Source: Moraxellaceae bacterium
GTDB lineage: Bacteria; Pseudomonadota; Gammaproteobacteria; Pseudomonadales; Moraxellaceae
DNA length: 64,000 nucleotides
Assembly (NCBI GenBank): GCA_029237815.1
Contig: JAQZBP010000006.1
Location: 124,001 to 188,000 of the forward strand
Direction: 5' to 3'
Position 1 is the first letter of the stretch, and the number at the start of each line of letters is the position of its first letter. The position numbers and the translations under genes were made by a program. Below the pieces are notes generated by a model. That model did no database searches. It was not told the origin of the DNA and saw nothing but the letters and a program-made list of their open reading frames with translations. This document shows, in pieces, positions 50,769 to 59,323 of this stretch.

Positions 50769-52832
50769 TCAGAGCCCGATCGCCCTGCCATCGACACGCG
50801 AGATCACCACGGTCGCCGAGCGCGGACGACTGTCCGGATTGCGATCCGGCCAAGTGCTGAACGACGCCGGGTTGCTGGCGAGGTAGGCGTCCAGCGCCAG
50901 ACCACCCGTGGGTACGGGCGCATTCGGATGGCCACTGGCTTCGCCGGGATGCTGCACGTTGATGAACAGCGTCCTGCCGTCCGGCGTCCAGTCGATACCG
51001 GTGATTTCGCAACCGGAAGGGCCGACCAGGAAGCGCTCGATACGGCCCGTTTTCACGTCGGCCACCAGCATCTGGTTATTGCCCTGGCCGAGGTAGTTGC
51101 CGGTGTTGGAGAAATTGCCGTCGGTCTGGATCCAGAGGCGGCCGCTCCGGTCGAAGGCGAGCCCATCGGGACTGTTGAAAGTGTTGTCCGTAGTGATGCT
51201 GGCGGAACCGGCGCGCGCATCGCTGAAGGCATTGGGGTTGCCGGCGATCACGAAGAGGTCCCACTCGAAATCCGCCACCGAGGCCGGATCGTTGCCCGCC
51301 TCGTTCCAGCGGATGATCTGGCCCCAGCGGTTGCTCGTGCGCGGGTTGGCGTCGTCGGTAGTGGCGCGGCCGGAGTTGTTGGTGAGGGTGCAGTAGACCT
51401 CCTGCGTCTCCGGATGCACGGCCACCCATTCCGGTCGGTCCATCTTGGTGGCACCCACCGCGTCGGCGGCCAGGCGCGTCTTGACCAGCACCTCGGCCTG
51501 GTCGGCGAAGGTCGCATCGGCAGCCAGCGTCGCGTTGGCCGTCTTGTCGAGCAGGATCCACTGCCCGATGCCCATGGCGTCGCCGCTCACGGCGCCGTTG
51601 CTGAACTTCGCCACGTAGAGCTTGCCGCTGTCGAGCAGGTCGCGGTTGGCAGCCATGTTCTTCGCATCGAAGGTGTTCGTCGACACGAACTTGTAGATGT
51701 AGTCGTTGGCCTGGTCATCGCCCATGTACACGACCACGTGGCCGCTCTTCGCTATCGTGAGCGCGGCGTTCTCGTGCTTGAGACGACCGAGCGCGGTGCG
51801 CTTCTTCGGCAGCGAAACCGGATCGTAGGGGTCGATCTCCACCACCCAGCCAAAGCGGTTGGACTCGTTGGGCTCGGCCAGGTAATCGAAACGGCTGTCG
51901 AATTCTTCCCAGCGATAACCGGAGCGCGACAGGCCCGAACCGCTGGCGTAGCTCAGGCCGTAGCGGGCCTGCAGCGCGTTGCGGCGGTCGCCCGTGGTGT
52001 CGTCGTTGATGCCGAAGTAGCCGTTGAAGTTCTCTTCGCAGGTTAGGTAGGTGCCCCACGGGGTGCGTCCGGCGCCGCAGTTGTTGAGCGTGCCCAGCAC
52101 GCGACGGCCGGTGGCGTCGGCGCTGGTCTGCAACAGGGCATGGCCGGCGGCCGGGCCGGTGATGTCCATGGGCGAGCGGCCCGTCAGGCGGCGGTTGTAA
52201 TAGGAACCCGTGACGATCTCCCATTTGCCGGCGGAGTTGCGGCGTACATGCAGCACGGAAATGCCGTGGGCATGCTGTGCCTTGCGCACCTTGTCCTGCG
52301 TCCAGGGCTCGAGCGGATCGGCGGCGTCGGGGCCCGGGACGAACAGGTACTCGTAGTTGCAATACTCGTGGTTCATCACGAGCAGCCCCTCGCTCGCCGA
52401 ATCGGCGCCGGGAATCGTGAAGAAGTGCATGCCGTCGTGGTTGTCGCCGACCTGCCGGGCCTGGTCGTCGCCGCCTTCCGAGGCATCGCCCTGCCAGGCG
52501 GGGCTGTCGCTGAAGAGTGCCGCGCCCCAGGGCGCAAGCACCTGGGCCTGGTAGCCCTCGGGCACTACCACGGAGTCGCCCGTGCTGACCGCCACGGGCG
52601 TGAAGCCGATGGCCGCGCTTCCGCTGCCGCCCGTGCCGGTGCCGGTGGGAGCGGGACTGCTGTCGTCACTGCTGCAGGCGGCCAGCGAGCCGCCAAGGAA
52701 CATGGCGGCGCCGAAGCCGAGGCCGCTCTTCAGCACCTTGCGGCGCGACAGCACGATGCTGTCGACGACGGACTGGAAGTGCGCGTTGTCGGAGAGATTG
52801 TCGGGAATGTTGTCGGGATCGTGCTTGCTCAT
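50769..52832 (-). CDS. PhoX-family (DUF839) Tat-exported phosphatase-like lipoprotein
   Basis: A 687-aa protein of the PhoX/DUF839 family, which includes Ca/Fe-dependent alkaline phosphatases. The N-terminus carries a Tat signal, SRRKVLKSG (Arg30-Arg31), leading to a lipobox SLAAC (Cys53), so it is exported folded and probably lipid-anchored. Family landmarks include LLVMNHEYCNYEYLF, NNCGAGRTPWGTYLTCEENF, GWVVEIDPYDP and SPDGLAFDRSGRLWIQTDGN. The ATG at 52832 has GGAG about 10 nt upstream; one at 52853 lacks a ribosome site. A phosphate-starvation role fits the pit/DUF47 genes 7 kb away, but the only Pho-box-like site nearby faces the other gene. Confidence 0.9.
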   Translation of the reverse strand: MSKHDPDNIPDNLSDNAHFQSVVDSIVLSRRKVLKSGLGFGAAMFLGGSLAACSSDDSSPAPTGTGTGGSGSAAIGFTPVAVSTGDSVVVPEGYQAQVLAPWGAALFSDSPAWQGDASEGGDDQARQVGDNHDGMHFFTIPGADSASEGLLVMNHEYCNYEYLFVPGPDAADPLEPWTQDKVRKAQHAHGISVLHVRRNSAGKWEIVTGSYYNRRLTGRSPMDITGPAAGHALLQTSADATGRRVLGTLNNCGAGRTPWGTYLTCEENFNGYFGINDDTTGDRRNALQARYGLSYASGSGLSRSGYRWEEFDSRFDYLAEPNESNRFGWVVEIDPYDPVSLPKKRTALGRLKHENAALTIAKSGHVVVYMGDDQANDYIYKFVSTNTFDAKNMAANRDLLDSGKLYVAKFSNGAVSGDAMGIGQWILLDKTANATLAADATFADQAEVLVKTRLAADAVGATKMDRPEWVAVHPETQEVYCTLTNNSGRATTDDANPRTSNRWGQIIRWNEAGNDPASVADFEWDLFVIAGNPNAFSDARAGSASITTDNTFNSPDGLAFDRSGRLWIQTDGNFSNTGNYLGQGNNQMLVADVKTGRIERFLVGPSGCEITGIDWTPDGRTLFINVQHPGEASGHPNAPVPTGGLALDAYLASNPASFSTWPDRNPDSRPRSATVVISRVDGRAIGL

Positions 52833-52959
52833 CGTGGTCGTGCTCCATGGCATGAGTTCAGGTAGCGCGCATTCTCGGGACGCTGCTTTACAGAGCCGTT
52901 GCGGCTTTATGAAGAAAGCGCTGTCTGTGCCAAGGCGGTCATCACCCTTTCGTGTGAGG

Positions 52960-52977
52960 CCGTCATCCAGCCGTCAC
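52960..52977 (+). promoter_or_regulatory. Pho-box-like direct repeat
   Basis: CCGTCAT-CCAG-CCGTCAC: two 7-bp repeats with 11-bp period, 13 of 18 positions matching the PhoB consensus. It lies 45 bp before the M14 peptidase ATG in the correct orientation and 127 bp upstream of the divergent PhoX-like gene. Candidate only. Confidence 0.35.
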
Positions 52978-53021
52978 GCAAATGTCGTCTGCTCGCAAGA
53001 TTCCGCTGGTGGAGACAAACA

Positions 53022-54044
53022 ATGGACTATCCGGCCTTTACCGAGCTCGACACCCTGCAACGGCTGATCGAGGAAAATCGTGGCCTCCTCCGCGCCGAGG
53101 TGGTGACGACCGTGCAGGCGGGCAACGCGGTGCTGCCGATCTGGTGCATCGAGCTCGGCAGCACGGACCTGCGTGCGCCGGCCATCGGCTATTTCGGCGG
53201 CGTGCACGGCATGGAGCGCATCGGCACGCAGGTGCTGGTCGCCTGGCTCGAGACGGTACTGGCGCGCCTGCGCTGGGACAGCCACTTTGCCGCGCTGGTC
53301 GCGAAGGTGCGGCTGGTGTTCATGCCCATGGTGAACCCCGGCGGCCTCGCGCTCGGCACGCGCGCCAACCCGGAGGGCGTCGACCTCATGCGGTCCGCCG
53401 CCGTGGAGGCGCGCGGGCGTGTGCCCTTCCTGCTCGGCGGACATCGCCTGGGGCCACACCTGCCGTGGTATCGCGGCCGCGTGGAAGATCCGCTGCCGAC
53501 CGAGGCGGAAGCGCTGTTCGAGGTCGTGCGGGCGCGACTGCATCCGCATCCCTTCGCGCTGGCGATGGACTGCCACTCCGGCTTCGGCTTCCGCGACCGC
53601 ATCTGGTTCCCCTATGCGCGCTCGCGCGAGCCCGTACCCAACCTGCCGGAAGCCTTCGCCCTCAGGGCCCTGTTCAACCAGACCTACCCCAACCACAGCT
53701 TCTATCTGATGGAGCCGCAGTCGCTCAGCTACACCACGCATGGCGATCTCTGGGATTTCCTCTATGACGAGCACCGCGCCCGTCACCGTGGCCTGTTCCT
53801 GCCCTTCACGCTGGAGATGGGCTCGTGGCTGTGGGTGAAGAAGAATCCACGCCAGCTCTTTTCCTGGTTCGGCCACTTCAATCCCATCCTGCCGCACCGG
53901 CTCGAACGCGTGCTGCGCCGCCACCTGACGCTGTTCGACTTCCTGCTGCATGCGGTGGCGAGCTATCGCACCTGGTTGCCGCAAGGCGGGCAGCGTGACG
54001 CTTACCAGGAGGAAGCCCTGAAACGATGGTTTGGCAAAACCTAG
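53022..54044 (+). CDS. M14-family zinc metallopeptidase
   Basis: A 340-aa cytosolic protein with the zinc carboxypeptidase pattern: GGVHGMERIG (zinc ligands His62 and Glu65), MDCHSGFGF (third ligand His, near residue 183) and FTLEMGS (catalytic Glu, near 266). It probably trims peptides or deacylates a small substrate, like the M14/succinylglutamate desuccinylase superfamily. The ATG at 53022 has GGAG 8 nt upstream. The 41-residue in-frame extension crosses the Pho-box-like repeat and was not used. Copy D of the RNA family starts 18 bp after its stop. Confidence 0.85.
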   Translation: MDYPAFTELDTLQRLIEENRGLLRAEVVTTVQAGNAVLPIWCIELGSTDLRAPAIGYFGGVHGMERIGTQVLVAWLETVLARLRWDSHFAALVAKVRLVFMPMVNPGGLALGTRANPEGVDLMRSAAVEARGRVPFLLGGHRLGPHLPWYRGRVEDPLPTEAEALFEVVRARLHPHPFALAMDCHSGFGFRDRIWFPYARSREPVPNLPEAFALRALFNQTYPNHSFYLMEPQSLSYTTHGDLWDFLYDEHRARHRGLFLPFTLEMGSWLWVKKNPRQLFSWFGHFNPILPHRLERVLRRHLTLFDFLLHAVASYRTWLPQGGQRDAYQEEALKRWFGKT

Positions 54045-54062
54045 CCCGGCCTACGTCGCCTG

Positions 54063-54236
54063 TGGGCGATCTCCTACAGCGCCGGACCGGGTCGGCCGGA
54101 ATAATCACCACCGTCACCCCGACACAGGGATTGCCGGCAGGACGCCAGCTCACGTGTCAACGCAAGGATGCACTCAACAAGGAAAGTTGAAGGTGACACG
54201 ACAACAGCCCGCCACAAGCGGGCTTTGTTTTTTCCG
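54063..54236 (+). ncRNA. Structured RNA-like repeat, copy D, with terminator
   Basis: Fourth element: 5' block TGGGCGATCTCCTACAGC, core GTCACCCCGACACAGGGATT, hairpin GCCGGC-AGGAC-GCCAGC, then GC-AAGGAT-GC and CAAC-AAGGAAA-GTTG, all with GGA in a loop. GTCACC (54114-54119) can pair with GGTGAC (54192-54197). It ends in AGCCCGC-CACAA-GCGGGCT followed by TTGTTTTTT. Cores of copies C and D are about 35/38 identical. It is placed between the M14 gene and the small hydrophilic gene at 54377. The 140 bp after it show no further gene. Confidence 0.65.
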
Positions 54237-54376
54237 CTCCGGATTCCCACCCTGCCCGCTCGCGGCTCGCGCGCCCTCCCGAATCTTCTAGGCTGAATGT
54301 TGCAGCGCCCGGAGGTCCGCCCAGGCGGCGCCTTCGCCACGCCTGCACCGACACACGCATGGGCAGGAGGTATGCA

Positions 54377-54631
54377 ATGACGACTCGCCATCAGAACCAG
54401 ACCCCGAACAAGAACGTGGGCGGCAGCCAGATCACCGAGCGCGCTACCCGCCGCGGCGAGGACGGCCCGGCGCAGCAGGAGGCGCGACGGCGCGCGGGCG
54501 AGCCCGCCATCGACGTCGGCCCCGACAGCGAGCTGGTCGCCGACAACAACCCGGACCTGCGCGTGAGCGCCAACAAGCGCGGCGGGGGTGGCCACGGCGG
54601 CACCAGCAAGGATCGCGAACGCGGAAAATAG
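54377..54631 (+). CDS. Small disordered hydrophilic protein
   Basis: An 84-aa protein starting MTTRHQNQTPNKNVGG, rich in Arg, Gly, Asn, Asp and Glu, without hydrophobic core, cysteine or membrane segment. Predicted fully disordered, similar in character to hydrophilin stress proteins though not in sequence to the KGG protein. A perfect AGGAGG lies 6 nt before the ATG at 54377. No family recognised. Confidence 0.75.
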   Translation: MTTRHQNQTPNKNVGGSQITERATRRGEDGPAQQEARRRAGEPAIDVGPDSELVADNNPDLRVSANKRGGGGHGGTSKDRERGK

Positions 54632-54716
54632 CGGCGGACAACGGCTTGCACGCCGGCCGCCAGGGTTTACGCTGGACCTGCGCCGCCTTCCCGGCGAGGC
54701 CCGCGGAGCATCCGCC

Positions 54717-55388
54717 ATGCAGGAAACCGACACACTCGAGCTATTGCCTGCCGAGGGCAAGCCGCGCCTGCTGTTCATCCTGCTGCACGGCTACGGCGCT
54801 TATGCCGACGACCTGCTGCCTTTCGCCGAGGCCCTGCGCCAGGAATTCCCGGCAGCGGCCCTATTGCTGCCGCAGGGGTTTGAGCCTGCCGACCAGCCCT
54901 TCGGCCGGCAGTGGTTCGCGCTCGACGGCATCAGTGAGCAGAATCGCGCCGCACGCGTTGCGGCGGCGCTGCCCGTACTCGCCGACTTCATCCGCGCTCA
55001 GCAGCAGCGCTTCGGCATCGTCAATCCCGATACGGCGCTGATCGGCTTTTCGCAGGGCGCCATCATGGCACTCGAACTCGCGACCCAGCACGACGGCCTG
55101 GTCGGGCGCGTACTGGCCTTCGCTGGCCGCTTTGCCACTCTGCCGGACAAGGCGCCCGCGCTGACCAGCCTCCATCTCTTCCACGGCGAGGCCGACAGCG
55201 TCATGCCGGTGGCGCATGCGCGCGCCGCCTACGAGCGGCTCGCCGAACTGCAAGGGGACGTCACCGTGGACCTGGCCTCGGGCGTCGGCCACGAACTCCA
55301 CCCGGTACTGACGGCGCGCGCCCTGGCACGCCTGCAGACCTGCATTCCCTTGCGTACGTGGCGACGCGCGCTCGGCTTCCAGGGCTAG
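54717..55388 (+). CDS. YpfH-like phospholipase/carboxylesterase
   Basis: A 223-aa alpha/beta hydrolase of the COG0400 esterase family. Elements seen: oxyanion strand FILLHGYGAYADDLL, nucleophile GFSQGAIM (Ser), acid HGEADSVMP (Asp) and GVGHELH (His), giving a complete catalytic triad. It is cytosolic, with no signal. The ATG at 54717 has GGAG 9 nt upstream; the 43-residue extension to 54588 overlaps the preceding gene. Substrates are likely short-chain esters. Convergent with another esterase. Confidence 0.9.
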   Translation: MQETDTLELLPAEGKPRLLFILLHGYGAYADDLLPFAEALRQEFPAAALLLPQGFEPADQPFGRQWFALDGISEQNRAARVAAALPVLADFIRAQQQRFGIVNPDTALIGFSQGAIMALELATQHDGLVGRVLAFAGRFATLPDKAPALTSLHLFHGEADSVMPVAHARAAYERLAELQGDVTVDLASGVGHELHPVLTARALARLQTCIPLRTWRRALGFQG

Positions 55389-55441
55389 CGCCCCCGCGAT
55401 CCGCGCCGCCGCCCACTTTCGCGATCACACCACGCTGAAGG

Positions 55442-56389
55442 TCACTCCCCTGCATCGGGCTCCGCCGGCATTCGTACCGCGGTGACGCGGTGTTCGCCGG
55501 ACTGGCGGATCACGTCGATCAACGCCGCCTGCGCCGCCACGCCTTCCGGCACCGGCAGCAGCGCCCACTCATGCACCATGCCCTCGTACTCGCGGTAGTC
55601 GATGTCAACGCCGGCGTTTTCGGCCATGGCCTTGAACTTGCGGCAGTCGGGCAGCATCACGTCGTGCGTGCCGATGAAGAGCGACACCGGCGGCAGCCCC
55701 TTCAGCGGCCCGTAGAGCGGGCTCACCAGGGGATCGGTGAGTTCGTGCGCGCCGGCATACATGCGGCCCGCATCGCGCAGGCCCTCGGCATCCAGCACCG
55801 GGTCGAGCGGGTCGACCGAGCCGATGCCGGGATTGCTCATGCTCACGTCCAGCCATGGCGACAGCAGCACGAGACGCGCCGGCAGTGCGATGCCGTGCGT
55901 CTGCGCCTGCTGCGCCAGCGCCAGCGCGATGCCGCCGCCGGAGGACGTGCCGATCACGGTGAGATTGGCAGCACCGCCGCTGGCGCCGAGTTCGCGGTAG
56001 AGCGTCATCACCAGGGCGGACACGTCGTCGGCATGGTGCTCGGGAGCAAGCGGATATTCCGGCACCACCACCGTACAGCGCAGCTCGCTGACCAGGCGAT
56101 CCAGAAAACGCCAGTACTTGCGGATCATGCCGTTCACATAGGCGCCGCCGTGCAGGAAGAGGATGTGGTGCTGGCTGGCGTGCTCCACCGGCGACAGCGT
56201 CCACACCGTGCTCTGGAACACCTTGCGCTCGGAGATGCGATGCCGCGCATACATGCGCAGCAATGGCCGCGAACGGTCCGGCGGCTTGCCACGCGCAATG
56301 CGCTGGCGCAGGTCATGGGTACGGCGCTTGCGCCCCGACACCCGCAGCATCACTTCCAGCAGGCGGCTTTGCAGGCTCTGGTCGGTCAT
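55442..56389 (-). CDS. Alpha/beta hydrolase, hormone-sensitive-lipase family
   Basis: A 315-aa esterase with HGGAY oxyanion motif (about residues 79-83), nucleophile GTSSGGG (Ser near 148), acid GTHDVMLPD and histidine in EGMVHEW. Cytosolic. A very strong ribosome site (GGGAGGAG) lies 3 nt before the ATG. HSL-type enzymes hydrolyse short- and medium-chain acyl esters. No linked pathway genes are evident. Confidence 0.93.
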   Translation of the reverse strand: MTDQSLQSRLLEVMLRVSGRKRRTHDLRQRIARGKPPDRSRPLLRMYARHRISERKVFQSTVWTLSPVEHASQHHILFLHGGAYVNGMIRKYWRFLDRLVSELRCTVVVPEYPLAPEHHADDVSALVMTLYRELGASGGAANLTVIGTSSGGGIALALAQQAQTHGIALPARLVLLSPWLDVSMSNPGIGSVDPLDPVLDAEGLRDAGRMYAGAHELTDPLVSPLYGPLKGLPPVSLFIGTHDVMLPDCRKFKAMAENAGVDIDYREYEGMVHEWALLPVPEGVAAQAALIDVIRQSGEHRVTAVRMPAEPDAGE

Positions 56390-56570
56390 GTCTCCTCCCG
56401 TGCCGATGGCACCGATCGACGTAACCTTTCAACTGTAGACGCTCATTTCCGGCATGCCGCCGCGATCGCCGCCCGGGCGCTGCCGCAATTTACAAAATCG
56501 CCGGCAAGTTACCCGGCAAGGCGGCCGTGCCCGGCCATTCTTTACGGACACGTCCTGCGGAGTGCCGAAG

Positions 56571-57422
56571 GTGGCGACAGCAGAGCGGGATGACGACACC
56601 GTCTACCAGTTCCAGCCCATCGCAGACGCCAGGGTGAACCGGCTGGCCCAGCTCGCGCACGGTCGGCTCTGGGTATCCGATCCGTCCAGCTTCAACGATC
56701 CTTTCGACCTGCGACTCTACATCCGCGACCTCACCTGCCGCGGCCCCTTCAGTGACGAGACACGCCTGCGCCAGGCGCTGTCCTGCCTGCTGCGCGACAA
56801 CAGCGCGGTGCGCGACTACTGGCTCTTCGACGCCACTCTCCTGGCCACGCTGGAGCACTGGATTGCCGGGCGCGCGACGAGTGCGGACGTGATCGCCGCC
56901 GTGCAGCGGCGCTTCAATTCCTTCGGCGTGGCCTGCTTCACCGAGGCGTGGCACAGCCCGTTGATGTGGTCGCACTACGCCGACCAGCATGCCGGCTTCT
57001 GCATCGAGTACCGCGTGCAGAAGCAGCGCCTGAGCGCGGAAGCGCGGCAGGTGTTCGTGCAGCAGCAGGTGCAGTATGTCTCTTCGCTGCCGGAGATCTG
57101 TCTTTCTGAGGTGCTCTTCTCGCCACACCAGGTGCTCTGCCGCCTGCTCTCGACCAAGAGCATCGAGTGGGCCTACGAGCGCGAGTGGCGGCTGATCAAT
57201 TTCGGGCAGAGCCATGCGCTTGTGGAGCTGCCGGACGGCATGGAGATATCCGCGCTGATCGGGGGCATCCGTATCCCGGACGCGGCGCTTCGGCAGCTGG
57301 CCGAAACCGCGCGCCGGCTCGATGTCCCGGCCTTCCGCGTGGAGGCGGACGCGCACTACGAGATGGTGTTGAAGCCGCTGCAGGATGCCGGCGGGAAAGA
57401 CGGCAGCCAGCCACGAAATTGA
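56571..57422 (+). CDS. DUF2971-family protein
   Basis: A 283-aa protein. YQFQPI near the N-terminus, WVSDPSSFNDPFD, SPLMWSHYADQHAGFCIEY (about 125-145) and WAYEREWRLI (about 203-212) are the signature blocks of DUF2971. The family is found mostly in scattered, often mobile or defence-rich contexts, and its biochemical activity is unknown. The start is set at GTG 56571, with GGAG 8 nt upstream; GTG 56562 and ATG 56454 are alternatives. It has no functional link to its neighbours, and a heptamer array follows its stop. Confidence 0.82.
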   Translation: MATAERDDDTVYQFQPIADARVNRLAQLAHGRLWVSDPSSFNDPFDLRLYIRDLTCRGPFSDETRLRQALSCLLRDNSAVRDYWLFDATLLATLEHWIAGRATSADVIAAVQRRFNSFGVACFTEAWHSPLMWSHYADQHAGFCIEYRVQKQRLSAEARQVFVQQQVQYVSSLPEICLSEVLFSPHQVLCRLLSTKSIEWAYEREWRLINFGQSHALVELPDGMEISALIGGIRIPDAALRQLAETARRLDVPAFRVEADAHYEMVLKPLQDAGGKDGSQPRN

Positions 57423-57482
57423 GACCCGAGACGCCGGGAGTGCGCTAACCGCTACACGACGGGGCGGCGGCCGCTCCGCCAC

Positions 57483-57559
57483 GTCGTGGGTCGTGGGTCG
57501 TGGGTCGTGGGTCGTGGGTCGTGGGTCGTGGGGCGTGGGGCGTGGGGCGTGGGGCGTGG
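57483..57559 (+). repeat. Heptanucleotide array, 7x GTCGTGG then 4x GGCGTGG
   Basis: Eleven 7-bp units, seven of one variant followed by four of another differing at one base, then GGCGAAAAAA. It lies between the convergent DUF2971 and nuclease genes, starting 61 bp after the DUF2971 stop and ending 39 bp from the nuclease stop. Confidence 0.97.
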
Positions 57560-57597
57560 GGCGAAAAAATGGTGCCGGAGCGCGGCCCGCCATCCGA

Positions 57598-59022
57598 TCA
57601 GCCGGTCGACGCCGCCGCATACTGCAGGGAAATCACGCGCCGCCGGTTGCGCCCGAACAAGGCCGAGACCAGCAGGCTGTAGGTGTCGCGATCGAAGACC
57701 GGCGGGCGTGGCGTCGCCAGGATGTCCTGCAGCTCTTCATCGCTGGCGGCCGTGCCGAGCCAGCACCAGTTGTCCACGACCTGGATCTCGCGCAGGCCGT
57801 TCTCGGCGCACTCCTCGATCACGCCCACCGGGCCCGGATAGGGCCACACCTTGAGCGCCAGCTCCTCCATTGCCTGCAGGAAGCGCAGGTTGTGCTGTAG
57901 CGTGCTTTCCTGCTGCTCGCAATGCCCGTCGCAGCGCTTCAGCTGGCGGGCCGAACAGGGGCGTGCACTGCGCTTTTCGAGGCCTGTCACGTAAAGGCAG
58001 AGGCGGTGTTCGGCGGCGATCTCGCGCAGCTTCTTCCGGGCCGCCACTGGCGAGGCGAACAGTCCGTACATGCGCGGGCGGATCTGCGCGAGCTCGGTCG
58101 CCGACACGACGCCGGGCCGCAACACGCCGCCATCATCTTCAACCAGCTGCAGCGAGCACAGCTTCGCCTCGCGGCGCAGCCGACGGTTGAACAGCGGCTG
58201 CCGTTCCTTCACCCAGCGTGCCTCGCGCAGCAGCGCCGACAGCTCGCCGGCCGTTTCCTGCCAGTCGATGCGGCGGATCTGCTGCGCAAGACGCAACGCC
58301 CGGGTATTGGTTTCGCTGCTGGCGAAATGGGCGGGCACGCGCGCCGACAGATCCTTGCTCTTGCCTACATACAGCAGCGCATTCTCTTCGCCATAGAAGA
58401 AATACACCCCCGGCGTTTCCGGAATCTCGTCGAGGTTGTCTTCGAGATAGGGCGGCAGCGATGGTCGCTTGCGCATGTCGCCCAGCGCCTGCACCAGCCG
58501 CTCGTGGCCGCGCTCGCCGCCGGCGATGCGCAGGAACTCGTATACGGCACGCGCATCCGCCAGGGCGCGATGGCGGCTTTCCATGCTGATGCCGTGGCGC
58601 TCGACCAGGCTGTCGAGGTTGTGCCTCGCCGCCTCCGGATACAGCGCCCGCGACAGTCGCACCGTGCAGAGCGGCCGGGTGGAGTAGCGCAGGCCGCTGC
58701 GCCCGAACTCGTTGCGCAGGAAGCCGTAGTCGAAGCGCGCGTTATGCGCGATGAAGAGTCGCCCGGACAGGCGCTCGTGCAGTGTGCTCGCGATGTCGGC
58801 AAATGATGGCGCGTCGGCCACCATCTCGTTGCTGATGCCGGTCAGCCACTGGATGTGCGGCGGAATGGCACAGCCCGGATTGACCAGGGTGGACCACTCG
58901 CTCACCGTGCCATCGGCCTCGATCTCGATGAGGCCGACCTCGGTGATACGGTCGGAGGACGCGCGCCCGCCGGTGGTCTCGAGGTCCACGATGACGGCGG
59001 GAAGGGGAAGGAAGCTCAGCAT
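57598..59022 (-). CDS. DnaQ-like exonuclease fused to Cho/UvrC-type GIY-YIG endonuclease
   Basis: A 474-aa fusion nuclease. Residues about 10-170 are a DEDDh 3'-5' exonuclease (VDLETTG, HNARFDYGFL, HRALADARAVYEF). Residues about 195-275 are a GIY-YIG domain (PGVYFFYGEENALLYVGKSK), as in UvrC and Cho. A C-terminal region contains CSARQLKRCDGHC. The fusion occurs in many proteobacteria and is thought to act in nucleotide excision or incision repair. The ATG at 59022 is chosen; a TTG at 59064 would add 14 residues. No LexA box is seen upstream, unlike for the mutasome. Confidence 0.92.
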   Translation of the reverse strand: MLSFLPLPAVIVDLETTGGRASSDRITEVGLIEIEADGTVSEWSTLVNPGCAIPPHIQWLTGISNEMVADAPSFADIASTLHERLSGRLFIAHNARFDYGFLRNEFGRSGLRYSTRPLCTVRLSRALYPEAARHNLDSLVERHGISMESRHRALADARAVYEFLRIAGGERGHERLVQALGDMRKRPSLPPYLEDNLDEIPETPGVYFFYGEENALLYVGKSKDLSARVPAHFASSETNTRALRLAQQIRRIDWQETAGELSALLREARWVKERQPLFNRRLRREAKLCSLQLVEDDGGVLRPGVVSATELAQIRPRMYGLFASPVAARKKLREIAAEHRLCLYVTGLEKRSARPCSARQLKRCDGHCEQQESTLQHNLRFLQAMEELALKVWPYPGPVGVIEECAENGLREIQVVDNWCWLGTAASDEELQDILATPRPPVFDRDTYSLLVSALFGRNRRRVISLQYAAASTG

Positions 59023-59323
59023 GGAGCGAGGGTACGCCAATACGACTTCCGGACGAGGCGGCAATTACAAATTCCCCAACAAATTCGCGGCGACAGCCCT
59101 GCCCCGCGACCTGCTGCGCAAGCAATTGCGAGCCCATCATCTCACTCCGCACAACTGCGGCGCTTCGCCTCGGGGCCAGACGCGCAATGAGGCAGGCGCC
59201 CGGTCGCAAACGGCAGGTTTGTCCCGCCCGACACGTCACTTCCGGAAAGCGACCGCCGCCGGACCGCAATGAAAAAGGCCGCCCGAAGGCGGCCTTTCAA
59301 ATGGCAACGATACCGACGGCGGC
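59023..59323. other. Intergenic region with pit terminator
   Basis: About 300 bp between the nuclease start and the pit stop, both on the minus strand. At its right end AAAGGCCGCC-CGAA-GGCGGCCTTT (59274-59297), flanked by A and T runs, terminates pit. The rest carries no ORF with coding character; short AT-rich patches near 59060-59085 could be the nuclease promoter. Confidence 0.6.
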
